From the NCBI RefSeq assembly GCF_902859805.1, contig NZ_CADIKC010000002.1, positions 372,001 to 436,000 of the forward strand: a stretch of 64,000 bases of DNA, in the 5' to 3' direction. Under the pieces are notes generated by a model. That model made no database searches. It saw nothing but the letters and a program-made list of their open reading frames with translations, and was not told the DNA's origin. The DNA is from Paraburkholderia sediminicola (lineage in GTDB: Bacteria; Pseudomonadota; Gammaproteobacteria; Burkholderiales; Burkholderiaceae). Position numbers and translations under genes: made by a program. Of this stretch, positions 25,017-34,674 are shown piece by piece (position 1 is the stretch's first letter; each line of letters opens with the position of its first letter).

Positions 25017-26062
25017 AAATCGCCGGCAAGCGCCAAGCCTCCATCAAGGGCCGTGTGATCGCGGGCGTAATCGTCGTACTCGGCCTCGCGGCGGCCTGGT
25101 ACGGTTATGACCGGACCACCCGGTTTCCGTCGACGGACGACGCGACGATCGATGCCGACGTCGTGCACGTCGCGTCGCCGGTCGGCGGCCGTATCATCAG
25201 ACTACCGGTGGAAGAGAACCAGCGGGTCGCAAAGGGCGACGTGCTCTTCGAGATCGATCCTGTGCCTTACCGGCTTGCGGTCGCGCAAGCCCAGGCCGAC
25301 CTCGAACTGGCCCGCGCGTCGCTCGACACGCGACGCAGGTCGATTGTCGGCGAGCGCGCCACGGCGGTGATCGCCGGCGATCAGACCGGCAAAGCGGCTC
25401 ACAACTACGAACTGGCAACGCGCACCGTGGAGCGGCTCACGCCGCTCGTGGCGAAGGGCTATGTCCCGGTTCAGCAACTGGATCAGGCGCAGGTCGCCCA
25501 ACATGACGCGGCGTTGTCGCTCAAGCAGGCGCAGGAGCAGAAGCTGGCCACCGCGCAGACGATCGGCGACGAAGCGGGCGCCATCGCCTCGGTGCATGCG
25601 CGCGAGGCCGCCCTCGCGCTTGCGCAGCGCGGTCTCGAGGACACCGTCGTGCGCGCGCCGCAGAATGGCTTCGTCACGGGGCTATCGGTGCTGGCGGGCG
25701 AGACGATCGCGCCGCATCAGTCGATCTTCACGCTCGTCCACGCGGACGAATGGTTCGCCGTCGCCAACTTCCGGGAAGGCGCGCTCGCGCGGATCGAGCC
25801 AGGCGATTGTGCGACCGTCTATTCGATGATCGACCGCAGCCAGGCGATTCACGGCAAGGTGGTCGGCATCGGCGCGGGCGTGACCGATTCCGACCGTATC
25901 AATCTGCCGCGCACCTTGCCGATCGTGCAACAGTCCGTCAACTGGGTGCGGGTCGCCCAGCGTTTCCCCGTGCGTGTGCGGCTCGACGAGCCGGCCGCCC
26001 GGCTGGTGCGGATCGGTGCGAGCGCGATAGTCGAGGTCCGGCATGGCGCAGCCTGCCGGTGA
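25013..26062 (+). CDS. HlyD/EmrA-like membrane fusion protein (MdtN-like)
   Basis: 349 residues: N-terminal anchor (VIAGVIVVLGLAAAWYGYD, about 14-32), barrel-sandwich hybrid with the lipoyl motif TDDATIDADVVHVASPVGG and IRLPVEENQRVAKGDVLFEIDP, a coiled-coil hairpin (roughly 85-190, rich in Ala/Gln/Leu) and a beta-barrel (LVHADEWFAVANFREGAL). It bridges the inner-membrane FUSC pump and the outer-membrane channel. Translationally coupled to the YtcA gene and overlapping the pump gene by 20 bp. Confidence 0.9.
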   Translation: MKIAGKRQASIKGRVIAGVIVVLGLAAAWYGYDRTTRFPSTDDATIDADVVHVASPVGGRIIRLPVEENQRVAKGDVLFEIDPVPYRLAVAQAQADLELARASLDTRRRSIVGERATAVIAGDQTGKAAHNYELATRTVERLTPLVAKGYVPVQQLDQAQVAQHDAALSLKQAQEQKLATAQTIGDEAGAIASVHAREAALALAQRGLEDTVVRAPQNGFVTGLSVLAGETIAPHQSIFTLVHADEWFAVANFREGALARIEPGDCATVYSMIDRSQAIHGKVVGIGAGVTDSDRINLPRTLPIVQQSVNWVRVAQRFPVRVRLDEPAARLVRIGASAIVEVRHGAACR

Positions 26063-28133
26063 TCTTGCCCGACCGGGCCCCGCGGACATCCTGAAGCTGC
26101 TTGCGCCCTATCCCGGGCGCGCGGCGATGGCGAGCCGCATCGCGCTGATCTGCGCGCTGACGGCGTTCGTGACGAGCGCGTACGGCACGCCGGAAGCCGC
26201 GATCTCCGCCTATGTCGTGTTCTTTCTGAACCGGCCCGACCGGGTGCTGAGCGTGATGCTTAGCTCAGCGCTGCTGGTGCTGGTCACAGTAATGATCGGA
26301 TTGGTCACGGTGGTGGCCATGTTCGCGCTCGACGATCCCATGTGGCGGGTTGCGTGCATCACGGGGCTATCGTTCGGCCTGCTGTTCGTGACCTCGGCGA
26401 GCAAACTGCGGCCGGTGGGCGCAATCCTCGCGATGATCGTCGGCTTTGCGCTCGACGAACTCGGCAGCGTACCGTTCGGCGAAGTGGCGACGCGCGCCCT
26501 GCTCTACGTCTGGTTGATGGTCGCGATTCCGGTCGGCATCTCGATCGGCGTCAGCCTGTTGATCGCGCCGTCGCCGCGAAAGCTGGCCGGCCGCGCGCTC
26601 GCGAAGCGTCTGCGACTCGCGGCGCAGAGCCTGGTCGAACCCGAGGCGAGTGCCGACGAACTCAGCGCATGCCTGCGCGAGGGCGACGCGGAAATCGGCA
26701 CGTGGCTCAAGCTCTCGGTCGTCGACGGGTCGTCGGTGCGTGACGATGTCGGGCCGCTGCGGCAGGCCGTGTCGTCGACGCTGAGGATTCTGGTCGCGGC
26801 CGATCTTGCGGCGCGCGAAGCGTCGGGACGGCTGCCGGCATCGTTCGCCGCGCCTATTGCTGAGACGCTGGAGAACATGGCGCGGATACTTGAAGCAGGG
26901 GGCTATCCAGTCGATATCGAACTCAAGCTGCCCAGCGTGAACGAACTGACGCCGCTCGCGCGGCTTGTCGTCGAGGATCTGCACGATGCGATCACGCGCT
27001 TCGCCGTAGTGGAGGCGCAAGCTGATGTCGCAGGCGCGGGCAAAGTCGAAGCCGCCGCGCGAACCGAAGCGCACCCTCAGGCTCAAGTCAAAGCCGAACC
27101 CACGCCGCCACCCGCCGCGAAGGGCGGCGGGTTCTTCCTGCCGGACGCCTTCACCAATCCCGAACACGTCCGCTACGCGCTGAAAACCACCGTGGCGGCG
27201 ATGTTCTGCTATCTGCTCTATTCGCAGATCAATTGGCCCGGCATCCACACCTGCTTCATCACCGTCTACATGGTGTCGCTCGGCACGACCGCCGAGACCG
27301 TCGAGAAGATGACGCTGCGGATCGCAGGATGTCTCGTCGGCGCGCTTCTGGGCATCGCGGCGATCGTGTTCGTCACGCCCGTGCTGACGTCCGTCGCCGG
27401 GTTGATGACACTCGTGCTGGTCGGTGCATGGCTCTCGGCGTGGATCGCTTTCGGTTCGCCACGGATGGCGTATGCCGGCTTCCAGATCGCCCTGGTGTTC
27501 TTCATGTGCGTGTTGCAGGGCGCGGCGCCTGGCTACGATCTGACGCTTGCGCGGGATCGCACGATCGGGATTCTGATCGGCAACGTGGTCGTCTATCTGG
27601 TTTTCACGCGCGTGTGGCCGGTCAGTGTGGCCGCGCGCATCGACATAGGGCTCGCCGCGCTGCGGCAGCAATGGGAACGACTGACGGCGCTGCCGGATGC
27701 CGTCACGCGCCGGGCGCAGGCCGCGAGCGCTATGGCTAAGTGCGGCGCGCTGGAACAGGACATCGCGCTGATGCATTACGAGCCGTCGTGGGTTCGCCCC
27801 GAAGCGCAGTGGATCGCTGAGCGCCGCAGCGCGCTGGCGAAGCTCGACGCGCTGGAAGGGCCGATGTTCCTGCTCGCCGAACGCCGACCGGGCGATGCCG
27901 CGATTGAAGGCTGGATCAAGCGGGCCATGGACGAGCTTCCGATGCCGTCGGCTGAAACCGGCGCCAAGGTCACGCCGTTACCCGTCGCCCGGAATGCGGC
28001 TTTACCGGAAGCCGCAGCCCACGACGACACTCGCACCGTTTTGCTACGCCTCGGCGATGCACGCCTCACTCAACTCGAACACGCTGCGTCGGACGATGCA
28101 GCGAAGGGACTCGCGACCCATGCGCCGGCTTAA
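26043..28133 (+). CDS. FUSC-family inner-membrane efflux pump (MdtO-like)
   Basis: 696 residues. Two hydrophobic blocks, about 30-175 and 385-535, surround a cytoplasmic region of roughly 200 residues, matching the fusaric-acid resistance/MdtO layout. The second block carries the FUSC segment (YALKTTVAAMFCYLLYSQINWPGIHTCFITVY). The start lies inside the fusion-protein gene and the stop overlaps the channel gene, so the operon is translationally coupled. Expected substrates are aromatic acids or dyes; not determined by sequence. Confidence 0.9.
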   Translation: MAQPAGDLARPGPADILKLLAPYPGRAAMASRIALICALTAFVTSAYGTPEAAISAYVVFFLNRPDRVLSVMLSSALLVLVTVMIGLVTVVAMFALDDPMWRVACITGLSFGLLFVTSASKLRPVGAILAMIVGFALDELGSVPFGEVATRALLYVWLMVAIPVGISIGVSLLIAPSPRKLAGRALAKRLRLAAQSLVEPEASADELSACLREGDAEIGTWLKLSVVDGSSVRDDVGPLRQAVSSTLRILVAADLAAREASGRLPASFAAPIAETLENMARILEAGGYPVDIELKLPSVNELTPLARLVVEDLHDAITRFAVVEAQADVAGAGKVEAAARTEAHPQAQVKAEPTPPPAAKGGGFFLPDAFTNPEHVRYALKTTVAAMFCYLLYSQINWPGIHTCFITVYMVSLGTTAETVEKMTLRIAGCLVGALLGIAAIVFVTPVLTSVAGLMTLVLVGAWLSAWIAFGSPRMAYAGFQIALVFFMCVLQGAAPGYDLTLARDRTIGILIGNVVVYLVFTRVWPVSVAARIDIGLAALRQQWERLTALPDAVTRRAQAASAMAKCGALEQDIALMHYEPSWVRPEAQWIAERRSALAKLDALEGPMFLLAERRPGDAAIEGWIKRAMDELPMPSAETGAKVTPLPVARNAALPEAAAHDDTRTVLLRLGDARLTQLEHAASDDAAKGLATHAPA

Positions 28134-29709
28134 CCCTTCATTTGCACTGGCGATCCTGGCCGCAGCGGGTTTGACCGGATGCGCCACGTCATCGCTGGAC
28201 ATGGCGCCGGAGAGTCCCGACCGTCCGTGGCAACCGCAGACGGACGCGACGGGCGCCATCGTGCCTGGGCCGGCTTCTGCGTCGGCTTCGGTTGCTTCCA
28301 CTGCATCGGCTAACCCGGCGCCCTCGACTACCGCCGCGCACAGCTACCAGTTACCCGCCAATCCCGCCCTCGCCGCCGTGCCACCTCCACCCGCACTCGA
28401 GCAGGCACACGCATACGACCTACCCGAACTGATCGACCTGGCAGAGTCAGCGAATCCGCTCACGCGCATCGCCTGGAACGACGCCCGCAACGTAGCACTC
28501 GCGGCCGGCATCGCGAAGAGCGCGTATCTTCCGCAGCTGTCGGTCGCGGCGATGGGGCAATACGCCGGTTTTCATAATTCGGATACGTCCGTGCTCGGCG
28601 ATTCCTCATCGAGCGTAACGGGACACGGCATGACTTCGGTGGTCGCGCTGCAATGGCTGCTGTTCGATTTCGGCGGACGCGCCGCGCGCGTCGAGGCCGC
28701 GTCGCAGGCCTCGGTGATGGCGAACATCGCCTTCACCGCCGTTCACCAACAGGTGATCTTCGACGTCAGCGTCGCGTTCTACGCATATCAGGCCGCGCGC
28801 GCCCGCATCGTCACGACACAACAAGGTCTCGACAACGCCGACGCGATCCTCGCTGCCGCACAGTCGCGCTACAAACATGGCGTCGGCACCGTCATCGAAG
28901 TCGCGCAGGCCAATCAGAATCGCGCTCAGGCAAGGCTCGCGCTGGTCCAGGCGCAAGGTGGCGAGAGCAACAGCTATCTCTCGCTGATCGCCGCGATGGG
29001 GATTTCTCCGTTGTCGAAGCCCAGGATCGCCGAGATGCCGGCGCACACGCTGCCCGCGATCACGAACGACTCGATCGACCGGATCGTGTCGTCCGCCATC
29101 GCTCGACGCCCGGATGTATTGAGCGCCTATGCCGCCGAGCGGGTCAATCTGGCGAAAGTGAAGGCGGCCGAGTCGGACTTCATGCCGAAGGTATTTCTCT
29201 CGGCGAACGGCGCGTACAACACCGGCAGTTCGTCGATTTCGGCGGTGCCGGCCATCGGCCAGCAACTGCCGACAGTGAATCTGAGCGGCGGTCGTTACGG
29301 CGGCAGCGTGATCGTGGGCGTGACGATTCCGCTGTACGACGGCGGCTTGAGATCGGCCGTGCTCGCGCAAGCGCGCAACGATGCCGACAGCGCCTCGACC
29401 CGTCTTACTCGAAGCCGCGAAGAAGCGGTTCGGCAGATCGTGGCTGCGCAGAATACGCTGCAGACGAGTCTTGCCGCACAGGCCGCGTCCAAAGAGTTGC
29501 TGGCCGCCGCGCAAACGACGTATGACGCCGCGTTCGACGCGTACCGGCACGGCGTCGGCTCGGTCACCGACGCATTGCTTGCGCAGAATCAGTTGCTGGC
29601 AGCGAAGAACGCGGACGCCGATAGTTACAGCAGTTCGTTATCCGCAGCGGCGGCGCTTGCGCTGGCGACTGGCTCGATTGACTCGATTCCGATGCGGGAC
29701 AGTTGGTGA
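28120..29709 (+). CDS. TolC-like outer-membrane efflux lipoprotein (MdtP-like)
   Basis: 529 residues from ATG 28120, with AAGGGA nearby; longer upstream frame rejected because it is antisense-looking Arg-rich sequence inside the pump gene. Signal peptide with lipobox LTGC (near residue 18-21), a Pro/Ala-rich linker, and two OEP repeats, each with the pattern LxxLIxLAxxxNP... and QxxxxxGVGT (SRYKHGVGTVIEVAQANQ, and YRHGVGSVTDALLAQNQ). Outer-membrane channel of the tripartite system with 25013 and 26043. Confidence 0.9.
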   Translation: MRRLNPSFALAILAAAGLTGCATSSLDMAPESPDRPWQPQTDATGAIVPGPASASASVASTASANPAPSTTAAHSYQLPANPALAAVPPPPALEQAHAYDLPELIDLAESANPLTRIAWNDARNVALAAGIAKSAYLPQLSVAAMGQYAGFHNSDTSVLGDSSSSVTGHGMTSVVALQWLLFDFGGRAARVEAASQASVMANIAFTAVHQQVIFDVSVAFYAYQAARARIVTTQQGLDNADAILAAAQSRYKHGVGTVIEVAQANQNRAQARLALVQAQGGESNSYLSLIAAMGISPLSKPRIAEMPAHTLPAITNDSIDRIVSSAIARRPDVLSAYAAERVNLAKVKAAESDFMPKVFLSANGAYNTGSSSISAVPAIGQQLPTVNLSGGRYGGSVIVGVTIPLYDGGLRSAVLAQARNDADSASTRLTRSREEAVRQIVAAQNTLQTSLAAQAASKELLAAAQTTYDAAFDAYRHGVGSVTDALLAQNQLLAAKNADADSYSSSLSAAAALALATGSIDSIPMRDSW

Positions 29710-29750
29710 GCGCATTGTTGTGGATGTGTGTACGGATTGAACCCGCGGCG

Positions 29751-30824
29751 TCACCCATTCATTTGCGCTTCACGCGTCTCGCGAACTAGCGTCTCAACCA
29801 GTTCCGCCGCCGGCATCGCCCGCGAAAGCCGCACGGCCTGTCCGGCCCATTGCGCCGCATACTCAGCGCTTCCCTGCGCTTTCGCGGCCGCATTCAAAGC
29901 CTTGCCGGCGTCATAAACAATCGGATAGTCAGGCAACGCGGGGCGCGCCGGGTCATCGCCCAACTCACTGAACCGGTTCTCGATGCCGCGCGCCGCCCTG
30001 CCGGAAATCGCGCTAATGAACGTCGTGCGGCTCTCGGGACTCAGCAGTGCGGCGCGATACGCAGCATCCGCAGCCGATTCGGGCGACGCCACGAAGGCAG
30101 TGCCGAGTTGCGCCGCCTGGGCGCCCAACGCCAACGCAGCCGCAATGCCCGCGCCGTCCATGATGCCGCCGGCCGCAATCACCGGGAGCGAAATCTCGCG
30201 CACAATCAACCGCACGAGCGCCATCGTTCCGAGCAATTCGTCCGGTGCCGAGGGGTCGAAATTACCCCGATGGCCGCCGGCCTCGGCACCCTGCGCGACG
30301 ATGCCGTCCAGCCCGGCCGCCTGGATCTGAGCGGCTTCATCGAGGTTAGTGGCACTCGCCACCAGCATGATCCCGGCTTCGCGCAACGCCGCGATTTTCG
30401 CGGCCGACGGCAAGCCGAAGTGAAAGCTGACCATTGCCGGACGCTCGTCGAGCAACATCTCGAACATCGCGTCGTCTTCGACAAAACTCGTGTAGATCTC
30501 GCGCAGCGCCGCCGGCGGTTTCGCACCGAAACGTGCGAAGTGCGGCGCCAGATACTCGAGCCAACGCGCCTCCCGAACGGGATCGGCAACGGCTGCCGCG
30601 TGGGTAAACACATTGACGTTAAACGGCTTGCTGCTCAGCGCACGAATTTCGTGGATCGCCGCACGCGCGCTCTGCGCGTTCATCGCACCGACACCGAGCG
30701 AGCCCAGCGCGCCCGCATTCGATACCGCCGCCACTAGCGCCGGCGTGCCCACGCCCGCCATCGGTGCCTGAATGATCGGCAAGGCAACGCCCAACCGGGC
30801 GAGCAGATTCGGAGAGTCCTTCAT
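29751..30824 (-). CDS. Nitronate monooxygenase family protein
   Basis: 357 residues from ATG 30824, behind GGGGCTGAGGA. FMN-binding TIM barrel of the NMO/2-nitropropane dioxygenase family: [10 protein letters not shown] near the start, FNVNVFTHA, the GHRG segment ([10 protein letters not shown], with the catalytic-region His), [28 protein letters not shown] phosphate-binding region. It oxidises nitronates (propionate-3-nitronate, nitroalkanes) with O2. Located 29 bp after the tautomerase gene on the same strand, likely one operon controlled by the divergent LysR. Confidence 0.9.
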   Translation of the reverse strand: MKDSPNLLARLGVALPIIQAPMAGVGTPALVAAVSNAGALGSLGVGAMNAQSARAAIHEIRALSSKPFNVNVFTHAAAVADPVREARWLEYLAPHFARFGAKPPAALREIYTSFVEDDAMFEMLLDERPAMVSFHFGLPSAAKIAALREAGIMLVASATNLDEAAQIQAAGLDGIVAQGAEAGGHRGNFDPSAPDELLGTMALVRLIVREISLPVIAAGGIMDGAGIAAALALGAQAAQLGTAFVASPESAADAAYRAALLSPESRTTFISAISGRAARGIENRFSELGDDPARPALPDYPIVYDAGKALNAAAKAQGSAEYAAQWAGQAVRLSRAMPAAELVETLVRETREAQMNG

Positions 30825-30853
30825 GTCCTCAGCCCCTTGAAATCTCGATGCGC

Positions 30854-31057
30854 TCAGCGTTGCCGTGCGCGTATGTTTGTGATCGATTCGCCGCCCCAGC
30901 CCCAATTGTCCGTATCGACTTCCTCGATCACGACAAAGGTGGCTGCAGGGTCCTTGTGCAACACGCGCACCATGAGATCGGTGGCGCCCTTGATCAACTC
31001 GGCTTTCTGCTCGCGCGTGACGCCTTCGCGCGTCACCTCAATCTTGATGTACGGCAT
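30854..31057 (-). CDS. 4-oxalocrotonate tautomerase-like small enzyme
   Basis: 67 residues. Pro at position 2 becomes the N-terminal catalytic proline after Met removal (PYIKIEVT); the rest matches the 4-OT fold ([20 protein letters not shown], then [18 protein letters not shown]). Excellent ribosome site AAAGGAGGG. Usually hexameric, acting on 2-hydroxymuconate-like or keto-enol compounds. First gene of a two-gene unit with the nitronate monooxygenase, so the pair may handle a keto/enol or nitronate intermediate. Confidence 0.88.
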   Translation of the reverse strand: MPYIKIEVTREGVTREQKAELIKGATDLMVRVLHKDPAATFVVIEEVDTDNWGWGGESITNIRARQR

Positions 31058-31100
31058 GATGCCCTCCTTTCAGTTGCCCCGGGTTCGACGGGGGTACTAC

Positions 31101-31116
31101 CGGCGGCCGGCCGCCG
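31101..31116. promoter_or_regulatory. Perfect 16-bp GC palindrome upstream of the tautomerase gene
   Basis: CGGCGGCCGGCCGCCG, 44 bp upstream of the tautomerase start in the region shared with a divergent LysR. It could be an operator or just a stable hairpin in the leader. Confidence 0.35.
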
Positions 31117-31237
31117 TTCCACCATCCACAAGCGCCTGAGCGTTCCGCGCTCTGTCCGGCTCCCACGTAACTCACTATACTTATGCCACTCGCGTCGATA
31201 AATACGCTCATGTTAAATTCATTTGATACGCCAGGTA

Positions 31238-32212
31238 ATGAATAGCCCGCGGATTGTCGAACGAACCAGTAAGCGTCAATTCGACGACTTGATGCTCGGC
31301 AGCATCGAATTGTTCTGTCTCGCGGCGGAACTGGAGAGCTTTACGGACGCCGCCACCGCAGCCGGCGTCACGCCTGCGGCGGTGAGCCGCTCGGTGTCGC
31401 GGCTCGAGGAGCGCCTGGAGGTGCGGCTCTTCGTCAGAACCACGCGCCGTATCCGGCTGACCGATGCGGGCAGGACGTACTACGAGCGTTGCCGCGAAGC
31501 GCTCGGACAACTCCTCGACGCCGAGCGCGAAGCGACCGGCCAACAATCTGCCGCCGCCGGCGTGTTGCGCATCAGCATGCCGACGCCCTACGCGCACTAT
31601 CGCGTACTGCCCATCCTGCCGGCCTTCCGCGAACAACATCCACAGGTCCGGGTCGACGTGCACATCAGCAATCGCAACATCGACTTCGCTGAGGAAGGCT
31701 TCGATCTGGCGATTCGCGGCAGCGCACCGGGCGAATCGAATCTGATTGCCCGCAAGCTCGAAGACGCGGAACTGGTCGTGGTGGCCAGTCCCGCGTATCT
31801 GTCACGCGCCGGAATGCCCAGATCGATCGACGATCTCACGCACCACGATTGCATCCAGTTCGACCTGCCGAGCAGTGGCCGCAAGATTCCGTGGCTCTTC
31901 AAAAGCGGCGAGCAGGTGCAGGAGTATTTCACCGAGGGCGGTTATTCGAGCGCGGGCGACGTGCTCGGCGGCGTAACCCTGGCGCGCAGCGGCGCGGGAC
32001 TGTTCCAGACGTATCGTTTCGTGGTTGAGCGGGACCTCGCAACTGGCGGTCTGGTGGAAATGTTGCCGGCGTTCGGCGGCGCCTCGCGGCCGTTCGTGCT
32101 GCTCTATCCCCACAAGCGCCATGTGTCATTGCGGGTGCGGAGCTTCGTCGATTTTCTTGTCGAGACGCTCGGTTCCGCGCGGCGCGACGACGCCACTTCG
32201 TCCCTTCCCTGA
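31238..32212 (+). CDS. LysR-type regulator (first of a tandem pair)
   Basis: 324 residues from ATG 31238 (AGG upstream); ATG 31292 at MLGSIELFCLAAE is a plausible later start matching the usual LysR beginning. HTH ELESFTDAATAAGVTPAAVS followed by LysR substrate domain (VLRISMPTPYAHYRVLPIL). CrgA-like look (RTTRRIRLTDAGRTYYERC). Divergent from the tautomerase/nitronate monooxygenase genes, which it probably controls. Confidence 0.88.
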   Translation: MNSPRIVERTSKRQFDDLMLGSIELFCLAAELESFTDAATAAGVTPAAVSRSVSRLEERLEVRLFVRTTRRIRLTDAGRTYYERCREALGQLLDAEREATGQQSAAAGVLRISMPTPYAHYRVLPILPAFREQHPQVRVDVHISNRNIDFAEEGFDLAIRGSAPGESNLIARKLEDAELVVVASPAYLSRAGMPRSIDDLTHHDCIQFDLPSSGRKIPWLFKSGEQVQEYFTEGGYSSAGDVLGGVTLARSGAGLFQTYRFVVERDLATGGLVEMLPAFGGASRPFVLLYPHKRHVSLRVRSFVDFLVETLGSARRDDATSSLP

Positions 32213-32225
32213 AGGCTGACCGGCG

Positions 32226-33152
32226 ATGGATCGAATCGACGCGATGAAGGTATTCGTTTGCGCCCTCGACGAGGGCAGCCTTGCCGCAGCAGGCCGGCGC
32301 CTCGGCCGCTCGCCCGCCGCCGTGAGCCGGGCCATTGCGTTTCTCGAGGCGCATGTCGGCATGGCGCTACTGCATCGCACCACGCGCACGATCAAGCTGA
32401 GCGAAGCCGGCGAGCGTTACGCCGCCTCGTGCCGGCGAATCCTGACCGACCTCGAAGAAGCCGATCTGATGATTGCCGGCGAACGCGCGGCGCCGCGCGG
32501 CACGCTGACGCTGACCGCGCCCGTGGCCGCCGGTCAGGACTTCCTGCGTCCGCTGCTCGACGAGTTTGTGGACCAGTATCCGGAAGTCACCGCGCGCCTC
32601 TACCTGCTCGACCGCCCCGCCAATCTGATCGACGAAGGAATCGACGTCGCGCTGCGCATTGCCCACCTGGCCGATTCGACGCTGATCGCGATGCCGGTCG
32701 GCGAAGTACGCCGCGTGGTGGTTGCCGCGCCGCGCTATCTCGCCAACCATCCGCGCCTCAAGGAACCTGGCGATCTCGCCCAGCACCGGATTATTTCGAT
32801 GACGCATTTCGGCGTCGATTCGTGGAGCTTTCCGTCGTCGAACAATTCCGCTGCGCCGCAAACGGTGCACTTCACGCCACGGTTGATCGTCAACAGCGTG
32901 CAGGGCGCGGTGGCCTCCGCCGTCGACGGGCACGGCGTCACGCGGCTATTTTCGTATCACGTGGCCGAACAGGTCCGCGACGCTTCGTTGAAGATCGTCC
33001 TGACCGGCTACGAGCAGGCGCCGCTCCCCGTTCATCTGCTTACGCCGCAAGGCCGTCTAGCGGTGCCGAAAGTCCGGGCTTTCGTCGACTTCGCGCTACC
33101 CCGTCTACGCGCCCATTTCAGCGCGCTCAAAGCGATCACCGACGCCGATTAA
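32226..33152 (+). CDS. LysR-type regulator (second of a tandem pair)
   Basis: 308 residues; starts 13 bp after the preceding LysR gene, so the two are co-transcribed. HTH DEGSLAAAGRRLGRSPAAVSR then RTTRTIKLSEAGERYAASC and an effector domain of the CrgA/PecT-type (LTLTAPVAAGQDFLRPLLDEF). Two tandem LysR genes of the same subgroup suggest an ancient duplication, although their sequences have diverged. Target unknown; candidates are the nitronate operon or the MFS gene downstream. Confidence 0.9.
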   Translation: MDRIDAMKVFVCALDEGSLAAAGRRLGRSPAAVSRAIAFLEAHVGMALLHRTTRTIKLSEAGERYAASCRRILTDLEEADLMIAGERAAPRGTLTLTAPVAAGQDFLRPLLDEFVDQYPEVTARLYLLDRPANLIDEGIDVALRIAHLADSTLIAMPVGEVRRVVVAAPRYLANHPRLKEPGDLAQHRIISMTHFGVDSWSFPSSNNSAAPQTVHFTPRLIVNSVQGAVASAVDGHGVTRLFSYHVAEQVRDASLKIVLTGYEQAPLPVHLLTPQGRLAVPKVRAFVDFALPRLRAHFSALKAITDAD

Positions 33153-33153
33153 A

Positions 33154-33204
33154 CCGCCGCGCGGAAGAATAACTGCCGCGCGGCGGCGATTCTCTCGCCG
33201 CGCG
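33154..33204 (+). terminator. Three-arm overlapping hairpin with T-tract
   Basis: Arm A CCGCCGCGCGG (33154-33164) is perfectly complementary to arm B (33176-33186). Most of arm B (33177-33185) also pairs perfectly with arm C CGCCGCGCG (33196-33204), which is followed by TTTGTT. B:C thus looks like a terminator and A:B its competitor. Confidence 0.5.
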
Positions 33205-33348
33205 TTTGTTCGTAAACTGTTCGCCATGGGTAACAGCTGCGGCCAAACCTGGCTGCAACGCCAAACGCATGGAGCAGACAATGGACTCGGGACAGAACGT
33301 GGTGCTCATCGCCGGTGCGCGATTGCGCGCCGGATCACGGGGGGCGTT

Positions 33349-34623
33349 ATGAATCAGCCAGCTAACGCCGCGGCCGGTCAGGTCGGGATGGGGTTGACGA
33401 ACAACGCCACCAGCTACGCGGCGCGAAACACACTCTACTGGCGTCGCAACCTGTTCATTTGCGTGTTCGGCTCGTTTACCACCCTCGTCAGTTTGAGCAT
33501 GCTGCTGCCGTTTCTGCCGCTTTACGTGCAGCAACTCGGCGTGACTTCGCAGGCCGCGATCGTGCAGTGGTCAGGCGTGGCGTTCGGCGCGACCTTTCTC
33601 GGTACGGCCGTCACGGCGCCGCTCTGGGGACGTCTTGCCGATCGTTACGGACGCAAGCCGATGCTCGTGAGGGCCGCGGTCGGCATGGCGATTGTGATGT
33701 CCCTGATCGGCATGGCGCACAACGTGACCGAACTGGTGATATTGCGGCTGCTGGCCGGTTTGATCGGTGGCTATGCGTCGGCGTCGATTGTGATGATCGG
33801 CACCCAGGCGCCGCGTGAACGTGCGGGGTGGGCACTCGGCATCCTGTCGACCGGGTCGCTGGCCGGCAGTCTCGTGGGTCCGCTGGTGGGTGGCGTGCTG
33901 CCCTCGTTGATCAGCATTCGCAGCACGTTCTTTGCCGGCGGCGCGATGATCGCCGTGGCCGCACTGCTGACGATCCTGTTCGTGCGCGAAGATTTTCACC
34001 CGGACTCCGACACCAAAGCGCGCGCCTCGACCCACGCCACGGCGCCGAAGCTGGCCAACCGCACGGTGATGATCACGCTGCTGCTCACCGCGATGATGGT
34101 GCTGCTCGCCAACATGTCGATCGAGCCGATCATCACCGTCTATATCTCGCACCTCAATGTGCCGACCGACCATCTGGCCCGCACCGCCGGCATCGTGATG
34201 GCATGTTCGGCGTTCGGCAGCATGCTGACCGCGGCGCGGCTTGGCGCGCTGGCGGATCGGATCGGCAGCTGGAACGTGATCATCGGTTGCCTCGTATTGA
34301 CCGGGCTCGTGATGGTGCCGCAAGCATTCGTCACGCACTGGTGGCAACTGGCGGCCCTGCGCGGGTTGATGGGCATGACGCTGGCCGGTCTGCTGCCGTC
34401 GATCGCGAAACTGGTCCGGCACACGGCCACTGAAAGTCAGTCGGGAACGATGCTCGGGTATCTGCAGTCGGCGCAATTCGCCGGCCAGGTTGTCGGGCCG
34501 CTGATCGGTGGCGTGATCGGCGTCCATCTCGGTCTGCACGCTGTGTTCTTTGTCACGGGTTCGCTGTTGATTGCCTGTGCTGTGCTCGGTCAAGCCGTGC
34601 GGAATCGGCCGATGCACGCGTGA
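33349..34623 (+). CDS. MFS multidrug-type transporter (DHA1)
   Basis: 424 residues from ATG 33349, behind a GGGGGG ribosome site; the earlier frame start (33226) gives a non-transporter-like head. Twelve helices; loop 2-3 motif GRLADRYGRKPMLV and repeat after helix 8 (GALADRIGSWNVI), plus helix-5 motif GxxxGPxxGG (SLAGSLVGPLVGGVLPSL), which marks drug:H+ antiporters of the MdtG/Bmr type. Monocistronic, following the three-arm hairpin. Substrate unknown. Confidence 0.88.
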   Translation: MNQPANAAAGQVGMGLTNNATSYAARNTLYWRRNLFICVFGSFTTLVSLSMLLPFLPLYVQQLGVTSQAAIVQWSGVAFGATFLGTAVTAPLWGRLADRYGRKPMLVRAAVGMAIVMSLIGMAHNVTELVILRLLAGLIGGYASASIVMIGTQAPRERAGWALGILSTGSLAGSLVGPLVGGVLPSLISIRSTFFAGGAMIAVAALLTILFVREDFHPDSDTKARASTHATAPKLANRTVMITLLLTAMMVLLANMSIEPIITVYISHLNVPTDHLARTAGIVMACSAFGSMLTAARLGALADRIGSWNVIIGCLVLTGLVMVPQAFVTHWWQLAALRGLMGMTLAGLLPSIAKLVRHTATESQSGTMLGYLQSAQFAGQVVGPLIGGVIGVHLGLHAVFFVTGSLLIACAVLGQAVRNRPMHA

Positions 34624-34674
34624 CGGCAACTGACTCGCACCACCTCAACGAGCGAGCCATGTAACCGCTGATGT

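Noticed and set aside
27895..28119. N-terminal extension of the outer-membrane channel gene
   Set aside because: Arg-rich sequence inside the pump gene; the signal peptide starts at ATG 28120.
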